Source: Mucilaginibacter mali (GTDB taxonomy: Bacteria; Bacteroidota; Bacteroidia; Sphingobacteriales; Sphingobacteriaceae). From it: a stretch of DNA of 64,000 nucleotides. This document shows, piece by piece, positions 24,689 through 33,375 of the stretch; within the stretch, counting starts at the first letter, position 1, and every line of letters starts with the position of its first letter. The stretch is taken from contig NZ_CP054139.1 in the NCBI RefSeq assembly GCF_013283875.1, forward strand, positions 3,782,001 to 3,846,000, given 5' to 3'. Made by a program: the position numbers and the translations under genes. Under the pieces are notes generated by a model, which ran no database searches, was not told the origin of the DNA, and saw nothing but the letters and a program-made list of their open reading frames with translations.

Positions 24689-26590
24689 CTACGGTTTAAC
24701 CCGCATATTATTATCCAGGAACTTCTCTATATCGGCATACACCTGCATCCTGCTTTCTTCGTTAAAAAAGGAACGCTCATTATCCTTATAAACAAAAGTT
24801 ACAGGCACTTTACGATTTTTCAACTCGCGTACAAACAACTTCAACTCGCTGATATTGGTACGCGGATCCCGTCCGCCCTGGAATATTAATAGTGGCAATT
24901 TAATTTTATCAGGATGAAACACCGGCGATATAGCCCTAAACATATCGGCATCGGTTTCGGGGTTACCAACCATTTCATATCGCATTTTCAACTGCGATTT
25001 TAAAAATGGCGGTACATCTTTTATATAACTAATAAAGTTGATAAGCCCTGATTGCACAATGGCGCAGTTATATAACTCGGGATGATTGGCTATACCATAT
25101 AATGCCGAGAAACCACCAAAACCGCTACCCATAAGGGCTATCTTTTTAGGATTGGCTATTTTTTGACTGATGAGCCATTTTACACCATCGGTAATATCAT
25201 CCTGCATTTTGCCACCTACCTGCTTAAAGCCGGCACTGTGAAATGCCTTACCATAACCGGTAGACCCGCGGTAATTCACCTGGAACACCGCATAGCCGCG
25301 GTTTGCCAAAAACTGCACCTCGCTGCTATATCCCCAACTATCACGACGCCATGGGCCGCCATGCGGCATTACCACTACCGGCAAATTAGTTTTGGTTTTA
25401 GTTTGCGGCAAGGTTAAATACCCGTTTATTACCAGGCCATCGCTTGCCTTAAAAGAAACGGGCTGCATGGCGCACAATTCATCAGGTGTAAGACCGGGGT
25501 TGGTTTCGCCTATTTTTGTCAGCTTTTTCCCATCGGGCTGATACAGGTAATACGAGCCTGGATCGCGATCGGTATAGGTATTAATAATGTATTTCTTCTC
25601 GGCACTGTCCCTGTCTACTATCCTTATTTTATTGCCTTTCAGTTGCACGCCCAGGTCGTGGTAGATACCCTCTATCCCTTTATCAAAAAAATGGCTCTGC
25701 TTTTTAGCATCTTCCCACGATACTGATTCCAATTTATGCGAGTATTTTGAAAACCCTACGTCCGACAGGTCGGCCGCGTCGCTGGCATAGATCACCTTTT
25801 CTTCCTTACCCGTCTGCGCGTTTATTTCAACTAAAGCGCTTTTATCGCGGTTCACGTTAGATACGGCATAGAACAGGTCTTTGTGCGTAGTGAACATGAT
25901 CGGTTCAACCGAGTTTTTAAAGTTGTTTTTGATGATGGGCTTAAACGGGGCTTCATCTGACGGGCGATAAAGAATCGTTTCATCTACCCCGTCAGATACC
26001 TTAGCCAGGTGGATCTTCCCATCCGCATCAGGAAACCATTCGCTCACATTGCCGGGATTAACTACGTATGCCCTTAATTCTGAGGTGCGGATGTTGAGGC
26101 GATAGATATCAAAATTGGCCGAATCGCGCTTGTTCATGGCAATGGTGATCACATCCGGCTGCTGCTTGTTTTTGGTCATGATCAGCTGCATGGTAGCCTT
26201 ATCCTGCGAAAGCAGTGTGCGTACCCGCCGGGTAGCCACGTCAAGCGCGCAGATCCTGAACTGACGGAACGAGATCATATCCTGCGAGAACACGATCTGG
26301 TTATTATACGTCCACGAGTAATCGCGGCGAACGGCATAATCGGTAAACGATGTTACCCGTTGCTCCTGTCCCGTAGCCAGGTCCTGTACAAACAGGTTCT
26401 GCTTTTTTTGGTACGGTTTCAGGTACGATATGTATTTGCCGTCAGGCGATATTTTGAATGTACTTTTTTCAGGGGTTTTAAAAAAGTCGCGCACGGGTAT
26501 CTCCCTCACCTGCTGATCTCTACAGCCCTGTAAGGTAAACACCAGTAAAACAGCAACAGCGATATTTTTTAAATGATATAGTTTATCCAC
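24689..26590 (-). CDS. S9 peptidase-like lipoprotein lacking catalytic Ser and His (predicted pseudoenzyme)
   Basis: 633 residues from a GTG start. Lipobox LQGC with Cys23 predicts membrane anchoring outside the cytoplasm. Residues about 35-350 resemble the beta-propeller of prolyl-oligopeptidase proteins (FKISPDGKYISYLKP). About 385-630 is the alpha/beta-hydrolase domain (VVMPHGGPWRRDSWGYSSEV, VNYRGSTGYGK, GGRDPRT). The nucleophile elbow, normally G-x-S-x-G-G, reads G488-S-G490-F-G-G493, so the serine position is Gly490. Asp575 is kept, but the DEGH motif reads DNER with Arg606 for His. Hydrolysis by the usual mechanism is therefore unlikely. It is the first gene of an operon with a sensor kinase. 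Confidence 0.88.
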   Translation of the reverse strand: MDKLYHLKNIAVAVLLVFTLQGCRDQQVREIPVRDFFKTPEKSTFKISPDGKYISYLKPYQKKQNLFVQDLATGQEQRVTSFTDYAVRRDYSWTYNNQIVFSQDMISFRQFRICALDVATRRVRTLLSQDKATMQLIMTKNKQQPDVITIAMNKRDSANFDIYRLNIRTSELRAYVVNPGNVSEWFPDADGKIHLAKVSDGVDETILYRPSDEAPFKPIIKNNFKNSVEPIMFTTHKDLFYAVSNVNRDKSALVEINAQTGKEEKVIYASDAADLSDVGFSKYSHKLESVSWEDAKKQSHFFDKGIEGIYHDLGVQLKGNKIRIVDRDSAEKKYIINTYTDRDPGSYYLYQPDGKKLTKIGETNPGLTPDELCAMQPVSFKASDGLVINGYLTLPQTKTKTNLPVVVMPHGGPWRRDSWGYSSEVQFLANRGYAVFQVNYRGSTGYGKAFHSAGFKQVGGKMQDDITDGVKWLISQKIANPKKIALMGSGFGGFSALYGIANHPELYNCAIVQSGLINFISYIKDVPPFLKSQLKMRYEMVGNPETDADMFRAISPVFHPDKIKLPLLIFQGGRDPRTNISELKLFVRELKNRKVPVTFVYKDNERSFFNEESRMQVYADIEKFLDNNMRVKP

Positions 26591-26689
26591 TTGGCCCTCG
26601 CTTATATTAATCAGGTTAAAATAGATAATTTGTTTAACGGATGCAGTATGTCACTACAATTTTACTTTCCTGCCGCTTCTTTTTTTTCT

Positions 26690-26697
26690 TAGCTTAG
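26690..26697 (+). promoter_or_regulatory. Variant -7 element before the restriction gene (TAGCTTAG)
   Basis: One base off the TAnnTTTG consensus, 8 bp before the ATG at 26706. The same TAnnTTAG variant occurs before the genes at 14893 and 63150. Confidence 0.3.
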
Positions 26698-26705
26698 TAT
26701 TCAAT

Positions 26706-27536
26706 ATGCCTCGAAAAATTGATATAAATATCCATGAACATTTAAACCCGTGGATAAAGAAAAGTTTAGATCTGTTTAATAATAATAACTATTTAGATCA
26801 AATACTGGAAATATATCCTTTTCAAATTGCTGTACCAACGCGGTTGAACAAAGAATTGAGCAGGGAGATCATGATGGCTCATGCGGCTCGGGACACCCCC
26901 AAATTATTCAGCTTGTTAAAAAACCTTACCAAATTCCCCTACGATGACCCGATATGGTATTTATTAAAATCCGTTAAAGGGTGTTTTGATAATAACCCGC
27001 GGCAAGTGCAGCGTATAGCAGATTCTTTATATTCGATGACGGCCGAAGAAGTGGTGGTCAGGCTGGAATCAGCGCCCAAGATCAACACCCAAATGGGACC
27101 GATGTTTACCAAGTGGCTTAAAAACAGATATAAATCTTTGCATGCGGATGAGTTCATGAACTCGGATACCGGAATAGTGAATCTGCATGCCAGCGAAGAA
27201 GAAGCTAAAAGGTTTGTTAACGATGTACTAAAGCAGGATCTGCCTAAAAGGCCCGATCTTTTTGTAAAAGTAAACAGTACCTACATTATTGGCGAAGCCA
27301 AATGGATAGGGCAACCAGGCGGCAACCAGGAAAAACAGGTTGGCGAGGTAGTACAATTTTGCTCAAAACAACGCGGTTCTGTAATTCGTATCGGTATTGT
27401 TGATGGTTTCCCCTGGGCTATACATAATTTAAGCGGCAGGTTAATTAATAATAAAGAGGCGGTAAATATCCAGGAATCGCCCTATAATATTATCAGTGCG
27501 CTGCTGTTAGATGAATACCTTGGTGGGTTTCTGTAA
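26706..27536 (+). CDS. Probable type II restriction endonuclease (PD-(D/E)XK)
   Basis: 276 residues, no membrane segment. The C-terminal half contains the nuclease signature PDLFVKVNSTYIIGEAKW: Pro183-Asp184 then Glu197-Ala198-Lys199, a PD-x12-EAK motif. It is followed by an EKQVGEVVQF helix. The N-terminal half is helical and presumably recognises DNA. It is convergent with, and overlaps by 44 bp, a DNA methyltransferase gene, which strongly supports a restriction role. The target sequence cannot be read from the protein. I do not recognise a named family. Confidence 0.75.
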   Translation: MPRKIDINIHEHLNPWIKKSLDLFNNNNYLDQILEIYPFQIAVPTRLNKELSREIMMAHAARDTPKLFSLLKNLTKFPYDDPIWYLLKSVKGCFDNNPRQVQRIADSLYSMTAEEVVVRLESAPKINTQMGPMFTKWLKNRYKSLHADEFMNSDTGIVNLHASEEEAKRFVNDVLKQDLPKRPDLFVKVNSTYIIGEAKWIGQPGGNQEKQVGEVVQFCSKQRGSVIRIGIVDGFPWAIHNLSGRLINNKEAVNIQESPYNIISALLLDEYLGGFL

Positions 27537-28821
27537 CATGCTCAAACAGGTTGTATTTTATATCTTCCTTGTTAAAAAGCTTTTTAATGGTATCAATAGC
27601 ATGTTGCGAATTATCTATACCTACCCAATGCCTGTTTAATTTAGCGGCGGCGATAAGTGTAGTCCCCGAACCTGCAAAGCAATCTAAAACAATAGATCCG
27701 GGATTGGAAGAGTTGAGGATAATACGGTTTAACAAATCTATATTTTTTTGCGTAGGATAGTCAGAGTACGATAATCCTTTATCCTTATATTCCCAAACAT
27801 CCTGGGTTTTAACGCCGGCGTGGTCTTTCGCGTAAACAATTTTTCGCGGGTTCCCTTTTTCCGACCATTCTATCAATCCCAAACTTTCAAGCCGTGTCAG
27901 TTCTTCCCGGCTATACCTCCAGTGCCTGCCTTTAGGGGGCATTAAGCCGTTCCATTCCTTCCCGGTATCTCCCGAAAGGGTTTCGCCGGGGGCATGTAAG
28001 GGGTGGGTAGTGTATCGCCCATGCTGAGGGTGTTTTTTAGGGAACAGTTCCTCTATTTTCCTTTCAGACAGGTCTTCTTTTATATTATTCCAGATATTGT
28101 TATCCCGCTTCTTCGCGTAAAAAAGGATCATGTCCGAATAATTCCCGTAGGCATTTCTTGCAAAGTTTTTTGGGTTGCACTTAATGCGGGTAATATCATT
28201 GATAAAATTGTCGTAGCCAAAAATTTCGTCCATTACAATTTTAATGTAATGCCCTATCTTTTTATCTATATGCAGGTAAATGCTGCCTTTATCCGAAAGG
28301 ATATCCCTCAATAAAATTAACCTTTGCCTGATAAACTCTATAAACTCATTATGCGTCAGTTTATCCGAGTAAGCGTGTTGATTGTCGATATCAGCAAAAT
28401 CATTACCTGTGGCAAATGGCGGGTCGATATAGATCAGGTCGACCTTGCCTTGCAGTTCTTTACTTAATATTTTTAATACTTCTAAATTATCGCCAAAAAA
28501 TAAGCTGTTATAAGGGCCGCTGTGTTGCTGATCGGTATGAGTTAACGTCCCACTGGCGCTTTCGCTAAGCAGCGCGTGTTCCGAAACCTTACCATCGTAA
28601 TCTAAAATACAATTGCGGCTTTTTTTAAGATAAAAGCGTACCGGCCTTTCGAGTGTTGAATTTGATAAGATAAAGTTGATGAAATCATCCTCTAATATTC
28701 TATAACTTTTGTTTACCTTAATTGCATTCAGCTCGTTATTTATAATATATTTAGAAACTGTTTGGCGGGTTACTTGTAACTTTTTAGCAACTTCATCAAT
28801 AGTTAGAAAAGTATTTCCCAT
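27493..28821 (-). CDS. DNA methyltransferase (type II, beta order) with N-terminal HTH domain
   Basis: 442 residues. Residues 1-55 form an excisionase/MerR-like helix-turn-helix (FLTIDEVAKKLQVTRQTVSKYIINNELNAIKVNKSYRI). The methyltransferase follows with the catalytic motif IV YIDPPF at 131-136 and the AdoMet motif I FAGSGTT at 382-388, the order of beta-class N4-cytosine or N6-adenine enzymes. A TRD-like region lies between. It should protect host DNA from the convergent nuclease. The extra HTH may let it repress its own promoter, where two direct repeats lie (28840-28871). Confidence 0.88.
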   Translation of the reverse strand: MGNTFLTIDEVAKKLQVTRQTVSKYIINNELNAIKVNKSYRILEDDFINFILSNSTLERPVRFYLKKSRNCILDYDGKVSEHALLSESASGTLTHTDQQHSGPYNSLFFGDNLEVLKILSKELQGKVDLIYIDPPFATGNDFADIDNQHAYSDKLTHNEFIEFIRQRLILLRDILSDKGSIYLHIDKKIGHYIKIVMDEIFGYDNFINDITRIKCNPKNFARNAYGNYSDMILFYAKKRDNNIWNNIKEDLSERKIEELFPKKHPQHGRYTTHPLHAPGETLSGDTGKEWNGLMPPKGRHWRYSREELTRLESLGLIEWSEKGNPRKIVYAKDHAGVKTQDVWEYKDKGLSYSDYPTQKNIDLLNRIILNSSNPGSIVLDCFAGSGTTLIAAAKLNRHWVGIDNSQHAIDTIKKLFNKEDIKYNLFEHVTETHQGIHLTAAH

Positions 28822-28839
28822 ATTAGATTACTGATTTCG

Positions 28840-28871
28840 ACACAAATTAACCGGTTTTAACACAAATCAAC
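28840..28871. promoter_or_regulatory. Direct-repeat candidate operator between methyltransferase and TPR genes
   Basis: ACACAAATTAAC (28840-28851) and ACACAAATCAAC (28860-28871) are 12-bp direct repeats with one mismatch and a 20-bp period, about two helical turns, so both face the same side. They lie 19 bp from the methyltransferase start. The reverse strand also reads TTAATTTG, near the -7 consensus. Confidence 0.5.
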
Positions 28872-28882
28872 AAGTGACATAA

Positions 28883-30706
28883 ATGTTTTTTTATCTAAAA
28901 AAATATATCACATTGATCCTCCTGCTTTTAGGATTTAGCACGGTGTTTGCCCAAAACACCGACCTGCAACTGGCGCAGCAATTTAGCGCCAATGGCGAGG
29001 AGCAAAAGGCCCTGGAAATATATCAGCGCCTGTATAAGCAGGATAACGATGCCTACTACACCGGCTATCTGAATAGCCTGCTTGCACTGAAAAAAACAGA
29101 CGAGGCCGAGAGCATCACCAAAAAGATGATGAAAAAGCACCCGGCCGATTTTCAGTATGCCATAGCGCTGGGCAAGGTATACCGCGAGCAGGGGCACCCC
29201 GAAAAAGCTGAAAAAGTTTACGATGACCTGCTGAAGAACCTGCCTACCGATTATAATAGTATTGTGCAATTAGCCACCCAGTTTTACCAGTCAGAAAATT
29301 CGGATGTGGCCGTTCGCATATTTCAGCAGGGGCGCAAGACTTTACATAACGATCAGGCATTTACGCTTGAACTCATCAGCCTGTACCGTTTTAAACATCA
29401 GAAAGCGCCGCTGATCAACGAATACCTCAACTTTTTACCGTTGAATCCCGGCTATATCAATTCGGCCGAAAACACCATGGCCGGCGTATTTGAGAACAAT
29501 GCCGATTACGATATGCTAAAAACCGAACTGCTGAAACGTATACAGGCCGCCCCTCAACAAGTGATATTTGCCGATCTGCTTACCTGGCAATACCTGCAAA
29601 TTAAAGATTACGAGCAGGCCCTTAACCAGGCCATAGCACTAAGCCGCAGGCGTAATGACGATGGCAGCAGCATTTTTGAACTTTGCCAAACCCTGGTAAG
29701 TAACGAAGCTTATGACGAGGCCATCCGCGGGTACGAATACATTATCGCCAAAAGTGCAAAAGACCAGCAGATCTACGTAGCCGCCAAGGTTGAACTGATC
29801 AACACCAAAAATCTTAAAGTAACATCGGGCAAGTACACCCAGGCCGATCTGGAGGGCTTGGAAAAAGATTACTTTGAACTGCTCACCGAGTTTGGCCGGA
29901 ACAATGGCACCGCCTTCGCCATGCAAAAACTGGCCCGCTTACAGGCATTTAAAATGCACAAACTCCCCGAAGCGCAAAAGCTGCTGGAGGAGATGATCAA
30001 GCTGCCCAACCTCAATACATCTATGCTGGCCGCCTGCAAGCTTGATTTGGGCGATGTGTACGTAATGAGCAACCAGCCCTGGGAAGCTACCCTAATTTAC
30101 AGCCAGGTTGAAAAAAGTAACGCCGATGTAGCCACAGTACAGGATGCTAAACTGCGCAACGCCAAACTGGCTTATTACACCGGCGATTTTGCATGGGCCA
30201 AAGGACAGTTAGATGTGTTGAAAGCTGCTACCACCCAATTAATTGCTAACGATGCCTTGAATTTATCGCTGTTAATTAAGGATAATATTGAAGAGGATAG
30301 CACCGGCGCCGCCTTGAAAATTTATGCCCGTGCCGATTTGTGGATATTTAAAGAACAGCCGGATAAAGCCCTGATGGCGCTTGATAGCATCGATAAGAAA
30401 TTCCCCAATAACGAACTGGCCGATGATATCCTGATGGCGAAGGCACGCATCCATATCCAGCAAAACGATTATTCGGGTGCCGCCCCTTTACTGCAAAAAA
30501 TAGTTGACGAGCACAAAACCGAGCTTTGGGCAGATGACGCGGTTTTTATGCTGGGCGATATTTACGAGAACCACCTGAATGATAAAGAAAAAGCGAAAAC
30601 CTTTTATCAAAAGATCATCACCGATTACCCCGGCAGCCTGTTTATTAACGATGCACGCAAACGTTTCAGGATTTTAAGAGGCGATAAAATGAACGGCCAA
30701 CTATAA
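28883..30706 (+). CDS. Exported tetratricopeptide-repeat protein
   Basis: 607 residues with a signal peptide (KKYITLILLLLGFSTVFA|Q). The rest is alpha-solenoid: repeated helix pairs such as QQFSANGEEQKALEIYQRLYKQ, ALGKVYREQGHPEKAEKVYDDLLK and, near the end, DDAVFMLGDIYENHLNDKEKAKTFYQKIITDYPGS. The spacing is that of TPR units. Such periplasmic solenoids scaffold envelope complexes. The last part resembles the BamD/Tol-type repeats, but the exact role is unknown. The next gene has its own candidate promoter 7 bp after this stop. Confidence 0.85.
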   Translation: MFFYLKKYITLILLLLGFSTVFAQNTDLQLAQQFSANGEEQKALEIYQRLYKQDNDAYYTGYLNSLLALKKTDEAESITKKMMKKHPADFQYAIALGKVYREQGHPEKAEKVYDDLLKNLPTDYNSIVQLATQFYQSENSDVAVRIFQQGRKTLHNDQAFTLELISLYRFKHQKAPLINEYLNFLPLNPGYINSAENTMAGVFENNADYDMLKTELLKRIQAAPQQVIFADLLTWQYLQIKDYEQALNQAIALSRRRNDDGSSIFELCQTLVSNEAYDEAIRGYEYIIAKSAKDQQIYVAAKVELINTKNLKVTSGKYTQADLEGLEKDYFELLTEFGRNNGTAFAMQKLARLQAFKMHKLPEAQKLLEEMIKLPNLNTSMLAACKLDLGDVYVMSNQPWEATLIYSQVEKSNADVATVQDAKLRNAKLAYYTGDFAWAKGQLDVLKAATTQLIANDALNLSLLIKDNIEEDSTGAALKIYARADLWIFKEQPDKALMALDSIDKKFPNNELADDILMAKARIHIQQNDYSGAAPLLQKIVDEHKTELWADDAVFMLGDIYENHLNDKEKAKTFYQKIITDYPGSLFINDARKRFRILRGDKMNGQL

Positions 30707-30712
30707 AATCCG

Positions 30713-30720
30713 TATTTTTG
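30713..30720 (+). promoter_or_regulatory. Bacteroidota -7 element of the DUF4286 gene (TATTTTTG)
   Basis: Exact TAnnTTTG, five bases before the ATG at 30726. This is the same geometry as at mntR and implies a leaderless or nearly leaderless transcript. Confidence 0.5.
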
Positions 30721-30725
30721 CCCTG

Positions 30726-31034
30726 ATGATCGTATACAACGAAACCTACGTAATGGATGAAGCCATTAAAGACGAATGGCTTACCTGGATGCAAACAGAA
30801 CAGATACCGGCCATTATGAAAACCGGTTGGTTCAATTCCTATAAAATTCTTTCAGTGTTAGATTCGCCAAACGAGGGCGTAACTTATTGTGTGCAGTTTA
30901 TTACCGATAAAGAGGGTAACTATACATACTTTCGGAACAAGCACTCAAACTGGTTTCACCAACTACATAACCAAAAGTTCGAGAACAGGTTTGTGCTTTT
31001 TAATACCTTAATGCAATTGATTGACGAAAAATGA
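30726..31034 (+). CDS. DUF4286 family protein
   Basis: 102 residues, soluble. MIVYNETYVMDEAIKDEWLTWMQTEQIPAIMKTG and the later QFITDKEGNY match the DUF4286 family, a small ferredoxin-like alpha/beta fold found in Bacteroidota. Biochemical function is unknown. It overlaps the rfbC start by 4 bp (ATGA), so both are probably translated together. Confidence 0.88.
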   Translation: MIVYNETYVMDEAIKDEWLTWMQTEQIPAIMKTGWFNSYKILSVLDSPNEGVTYCVQFITDKEGNYTYFRNKHSNWFHQLHNQKFENRFVLFNTLMQLIDEK

Positions 31035-31579
31035 ATGTAAAAACCACCGCCATTGATGGCCTGTTAATAATCGAACCACGTATTTTCCCTGATGACCGCG
31101 GTTATTTTTATGAAAGCTATAACCAGCAAAAATACGTTGCCGCTGGAATTACGGATACCTTTGTACAAGACAATCAATCGTTCTCTCAAAAAGGGGCTTT
31201 ACGCGGCTTACACGGCCAGGCCGATCCATTTGCACAAGGTAAACTGGTGCGTGTTATTCAAGGCCGGGTACTGGATGTAGCGGTTGATATCCGCAAAAAC
31301 TCGCCAACCTACGGACAGTATGTTACTGTTGAATTGAGTGGAGATAACCATGTACAATTTTGGGTTCCGCCCGGCTTTTTACATGGCTTTGTAACGCTTG
31401 AGGATGATACCATTTTCACCTACAAAGTAACCAACGTTTACGATAAAGCTTCAGAAATAGGTGTGATATGGAACGATCCAACTTTAAACATCGATTGGGG
31501 TATCGACGCTGGCGATGCAATATTATCACCAAAAGACCTGGTACTGCCTTCGTTTAACGATTTTGTAAGTCCGTTTTAG
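31031..31579 (+). CDS. rfbC: dTDP-4-dehydrorhamnose 3,5-epimerase
   Basis: 182 residues with a cupin fold. IEPRIFPDDRGYFYESYN at the start, LRGLHGQ carrying the catalytic histidine, and FWVPPGFLHGFVTLEDDTIFTYKVTNVYD with the catalytic tyrosine are all typical of RmlC. It epimerises dTDP-4-keto-6-deoxyglucose at C3 and C5 on the way to dTDP-L-rhamnose for surface polysaccharide. The other rml genes are not in the window. Translationally coupled to the DUF4286 gene. Confidence 0.94.
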   Translation: MNVKTTAIDGLLIIEPRIFPDDRGYFYESYNQQKYVAAGITDTFVQDNQSFSQKGALRGLHGQADPFAQGKLVRVIQGRVLDVAVDIRKNSPTYGQYVTVELSGDNHVQFWVPPGFLHGFVTLEDDTIFTYKVTNVYDKASEIGVIWNDPTLNIDWGIDAGDAILSPKDLVLPSFNDFVSPF

Positions 31580-31642
31580 GTCATTAGTCATTAGTGAGAA
31601 TATCACTTTGGCTATATTGTTTGCCTGATTTCTAATCTCGGA

Positions 31643-32416
31643 TTAACTGATCACTACCCGCAAATCTTTTGGCATCCTGCCGTGTAGCAAGAACCTGGCC
31701 GCGTCGGGATTGCCATTTTGCCTGGCGGTTTCGGCGGCGGCTTTCCAATCGTAAGTGCAAAGTACTTGTTCTATATTAATGTCATTGCCTTCTGCGCTAA
31801 CTATCGCATATTTGGCATGCGGCGTCATCGACTCCATTGCGAAACGGTGCTCGCCGGTACCCAGGTAAGCCGGCAAGCCAACACTACCGGGATTCAGGAT
31901 AATTTTTCCGTTCGATAACCAGATCATCCGGTTTACATGCGAGTGGCCACACAGGATAATGCGCTCGGCTATGTGTTGTGTTTTTGCAATCAGATCTTCA
32001 TCGTTATAAACAAATACGCCGTTGGCGGTTACCTTTTCTAACAAATACTCATTATCGCTTTCGGGCGTGCCGTGGCATACAAAAAACAAGCTATCACAGG
32101 TAGCGGTTTTCGGCAGCCCTCGCATCCAATTGATGCTTTCGTCCGACAAATCCCCTACCACTCTATCCATACCCGGTTTATGCTTGCCCGATGGGTTATC
32201 AATAGCTTCCAGTATTTCTCTGTCCGTATTCCCGGTGATGCATAACATCGGGTTTTGGCGCAATAAGTCTGCAACCTTCTCAGGCTCCAACGCTCCGAAA
32301 AAGAAATCGCCCAGGTTAATGGTATTACTGATACCACGGCTTTTAATATCTGCTAAAACTGCTTCCAGTGCTAAAGCATTGCCGTGTATGTCTGATATAA
32401 TGGCGTATAGCTGCAT
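31643..32416 (-). CDS. Calcineurin-like metallophosphoesterase
   Basis: 257 residues. The metal-binding motifs are in order: SDIHGN (Asp9, His11), NLGDFFFG, GNTDREI, VCHGTPES and CGHSHVNRM. This is the YfcE/MJ0936-like branch of small phosphodiesterases, which often need Mn2+ or Ni2+. There is no signal peptide, so it is cytoplasmic. The substrate is unknown. It follows the OmpA-like gene with a self-complementary element between them. Confidence 0.88.
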   Translation of the reverse strand: MQLYAIISDIHGNALALEAVLADIKSRGISNTINLGDFFFGALEPEKVADLLRQNPMLCITGNTDREILEAIDNPSGKHKPGMDRVVGDLSDESINWMRGLPKTATCDSLFFVCHGTPESDNEYLLEKVTANGVFVYNDEDLIAKTQHIAERIILCGHSHVNRMIWLSNGKIILNPGSVGLPAYLGTGEHRFAMESMTPHAKYAIVSAEGNDINIEQVLCTYDWKAAAETARQNGNPDAARFLLHGRMPKDLRVVIS

Positions 32417-32506
32417 AAACCTCTCCTAAATCCTCTCCAAAGGAGCGGACTTTAAAATACAAGCTTCCCCAAAAGCCCTCCCTTTCGGGGAGGGTTGGGA
32501 GGGGTA
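32417..32506. repeat. Self-complementary intergenic element, CCTCTCC/CCCTCCC-type
   Basis: The left half has CCTCTCC...CTCTCCAAAGGAG. The right half has CCCTCCCTTTCGGGGAGGG and GGGAGGGG. The halves pair imperfectly, and each also forms a local hairpin. It exactly fills the space between the OmpA-gene stop and the phosphoesterase start. Related to 19609-19714. Confidence 0.7.
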
Positions 32507-33355
32507 TTACTTCGTTATCAAATTATACAGCTCATCCAGCTTAGGTGATAGTACAATCTCTATGCGCCTGTTCCTGGCTAAACCTTCAGGTGTATTGCTG
32601 GTGTCTATCGGTTGGAATTCGCCCTTGCCGGTGGCTGTTAAACGGTGAGGATCGATATTTTCGACTTCGGTAAGATAGCGGGTTACCGATGTGGCACGTA
32701 ATACGCTCAGGTCCCAGTTATCTTTTATCTGGCCAAGGTTTTTTATCTTTTTATCGTCGGTATGGCCTTCAACTGCCATATTGATATCCGTTTCTTTATT
32801 TAGTACCGCAGCCAGTTGTTTCAACGCTTGCTTACCCTTATCATCAATTATAATACTGCCCGACGGGAATAGCAACTTATCGGTAAGCGATACATACACC
32901 TTGCCATTACGGATATCAACCGACAATCCGTTCTGCGTGAAGCCTAACAGCGCTTTTTGCAATTTTTCCTTCAGCGCATTGGTAGCTTCGTCTCGTTTGC
33001 GCAAAATATCTTCCACCTCTTTCAGGCGTGCTTCACGTTTGGCCAAATCGCCTGATAGCTGAGTTACTTTGCTTGATGACGCATTGTATTTACCATTCAG
33101 CGCGTCGATATTTTTGTTGGCGGTGGCCAGGTTATCGTTCAGGTCGCTGATATTCTTTTTCAGGTCGGCAATTTCGTGATGCAGACGGGCGGTATCGCCT
33201 TGCAGCCTACTGCGTTCGTCTTCCAGGCTCATCGTGCGCGACGACAGCGAATCGCGCTGGGCCAGCAGGGCTTTATATTTTTTAGGCGACAATACCACGC
33301 ACGATTGCAGCGCGATACCGGCAAACAAGGCTAACAGCAAATACTTCATTTTCAT
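32507..33355 (-). CDS. OmpA-family lipoprotein with coiled coil
   Basis: 282 residues. Lipobox LQSC with Cys19. A long coiled coil (about 28-135, heptads such as LHHEIADLKKNISDLNDNLATANKNI) is followed by an OmpA/MotB peptidoglycan-binding domain (about 150-275) with VEGHTDD, LSVLRATSVTRYL and NRRIEIVL. It should link the outer membrane to the cell wall. It lies 20 bp after the DUF2461 gene, so it is probably in the same reverse transcript. Confidence 0.9.
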   Translation of the reverse strand: MKMKYLLLALFAGIALQSCVVLSPKKYKALLAQRDSLSSRTMSLEDERSRLQGDTARLHHEIADLKKNISDLNDNLATANKNIDALNGKYNASSSKVTQLSGDLAKREARLKEVEDILRKRDEATNALKEKLQKALLGFTQNGLSVDIRNGKVYVSLTDKLLFPSGSIIIDDKGKQALKQLAAVLNKETDINMAVEGHTDDKKIKNLGQIKDNWDLSVLRATSVTRYLTEVENIDPHRLTATGKGEFQPIDTSNTPEGLARNRRIEIVLSPKLDELYNLITK

Positions 33356-33375
33356 ATCATATGATGGGTTAGTGG

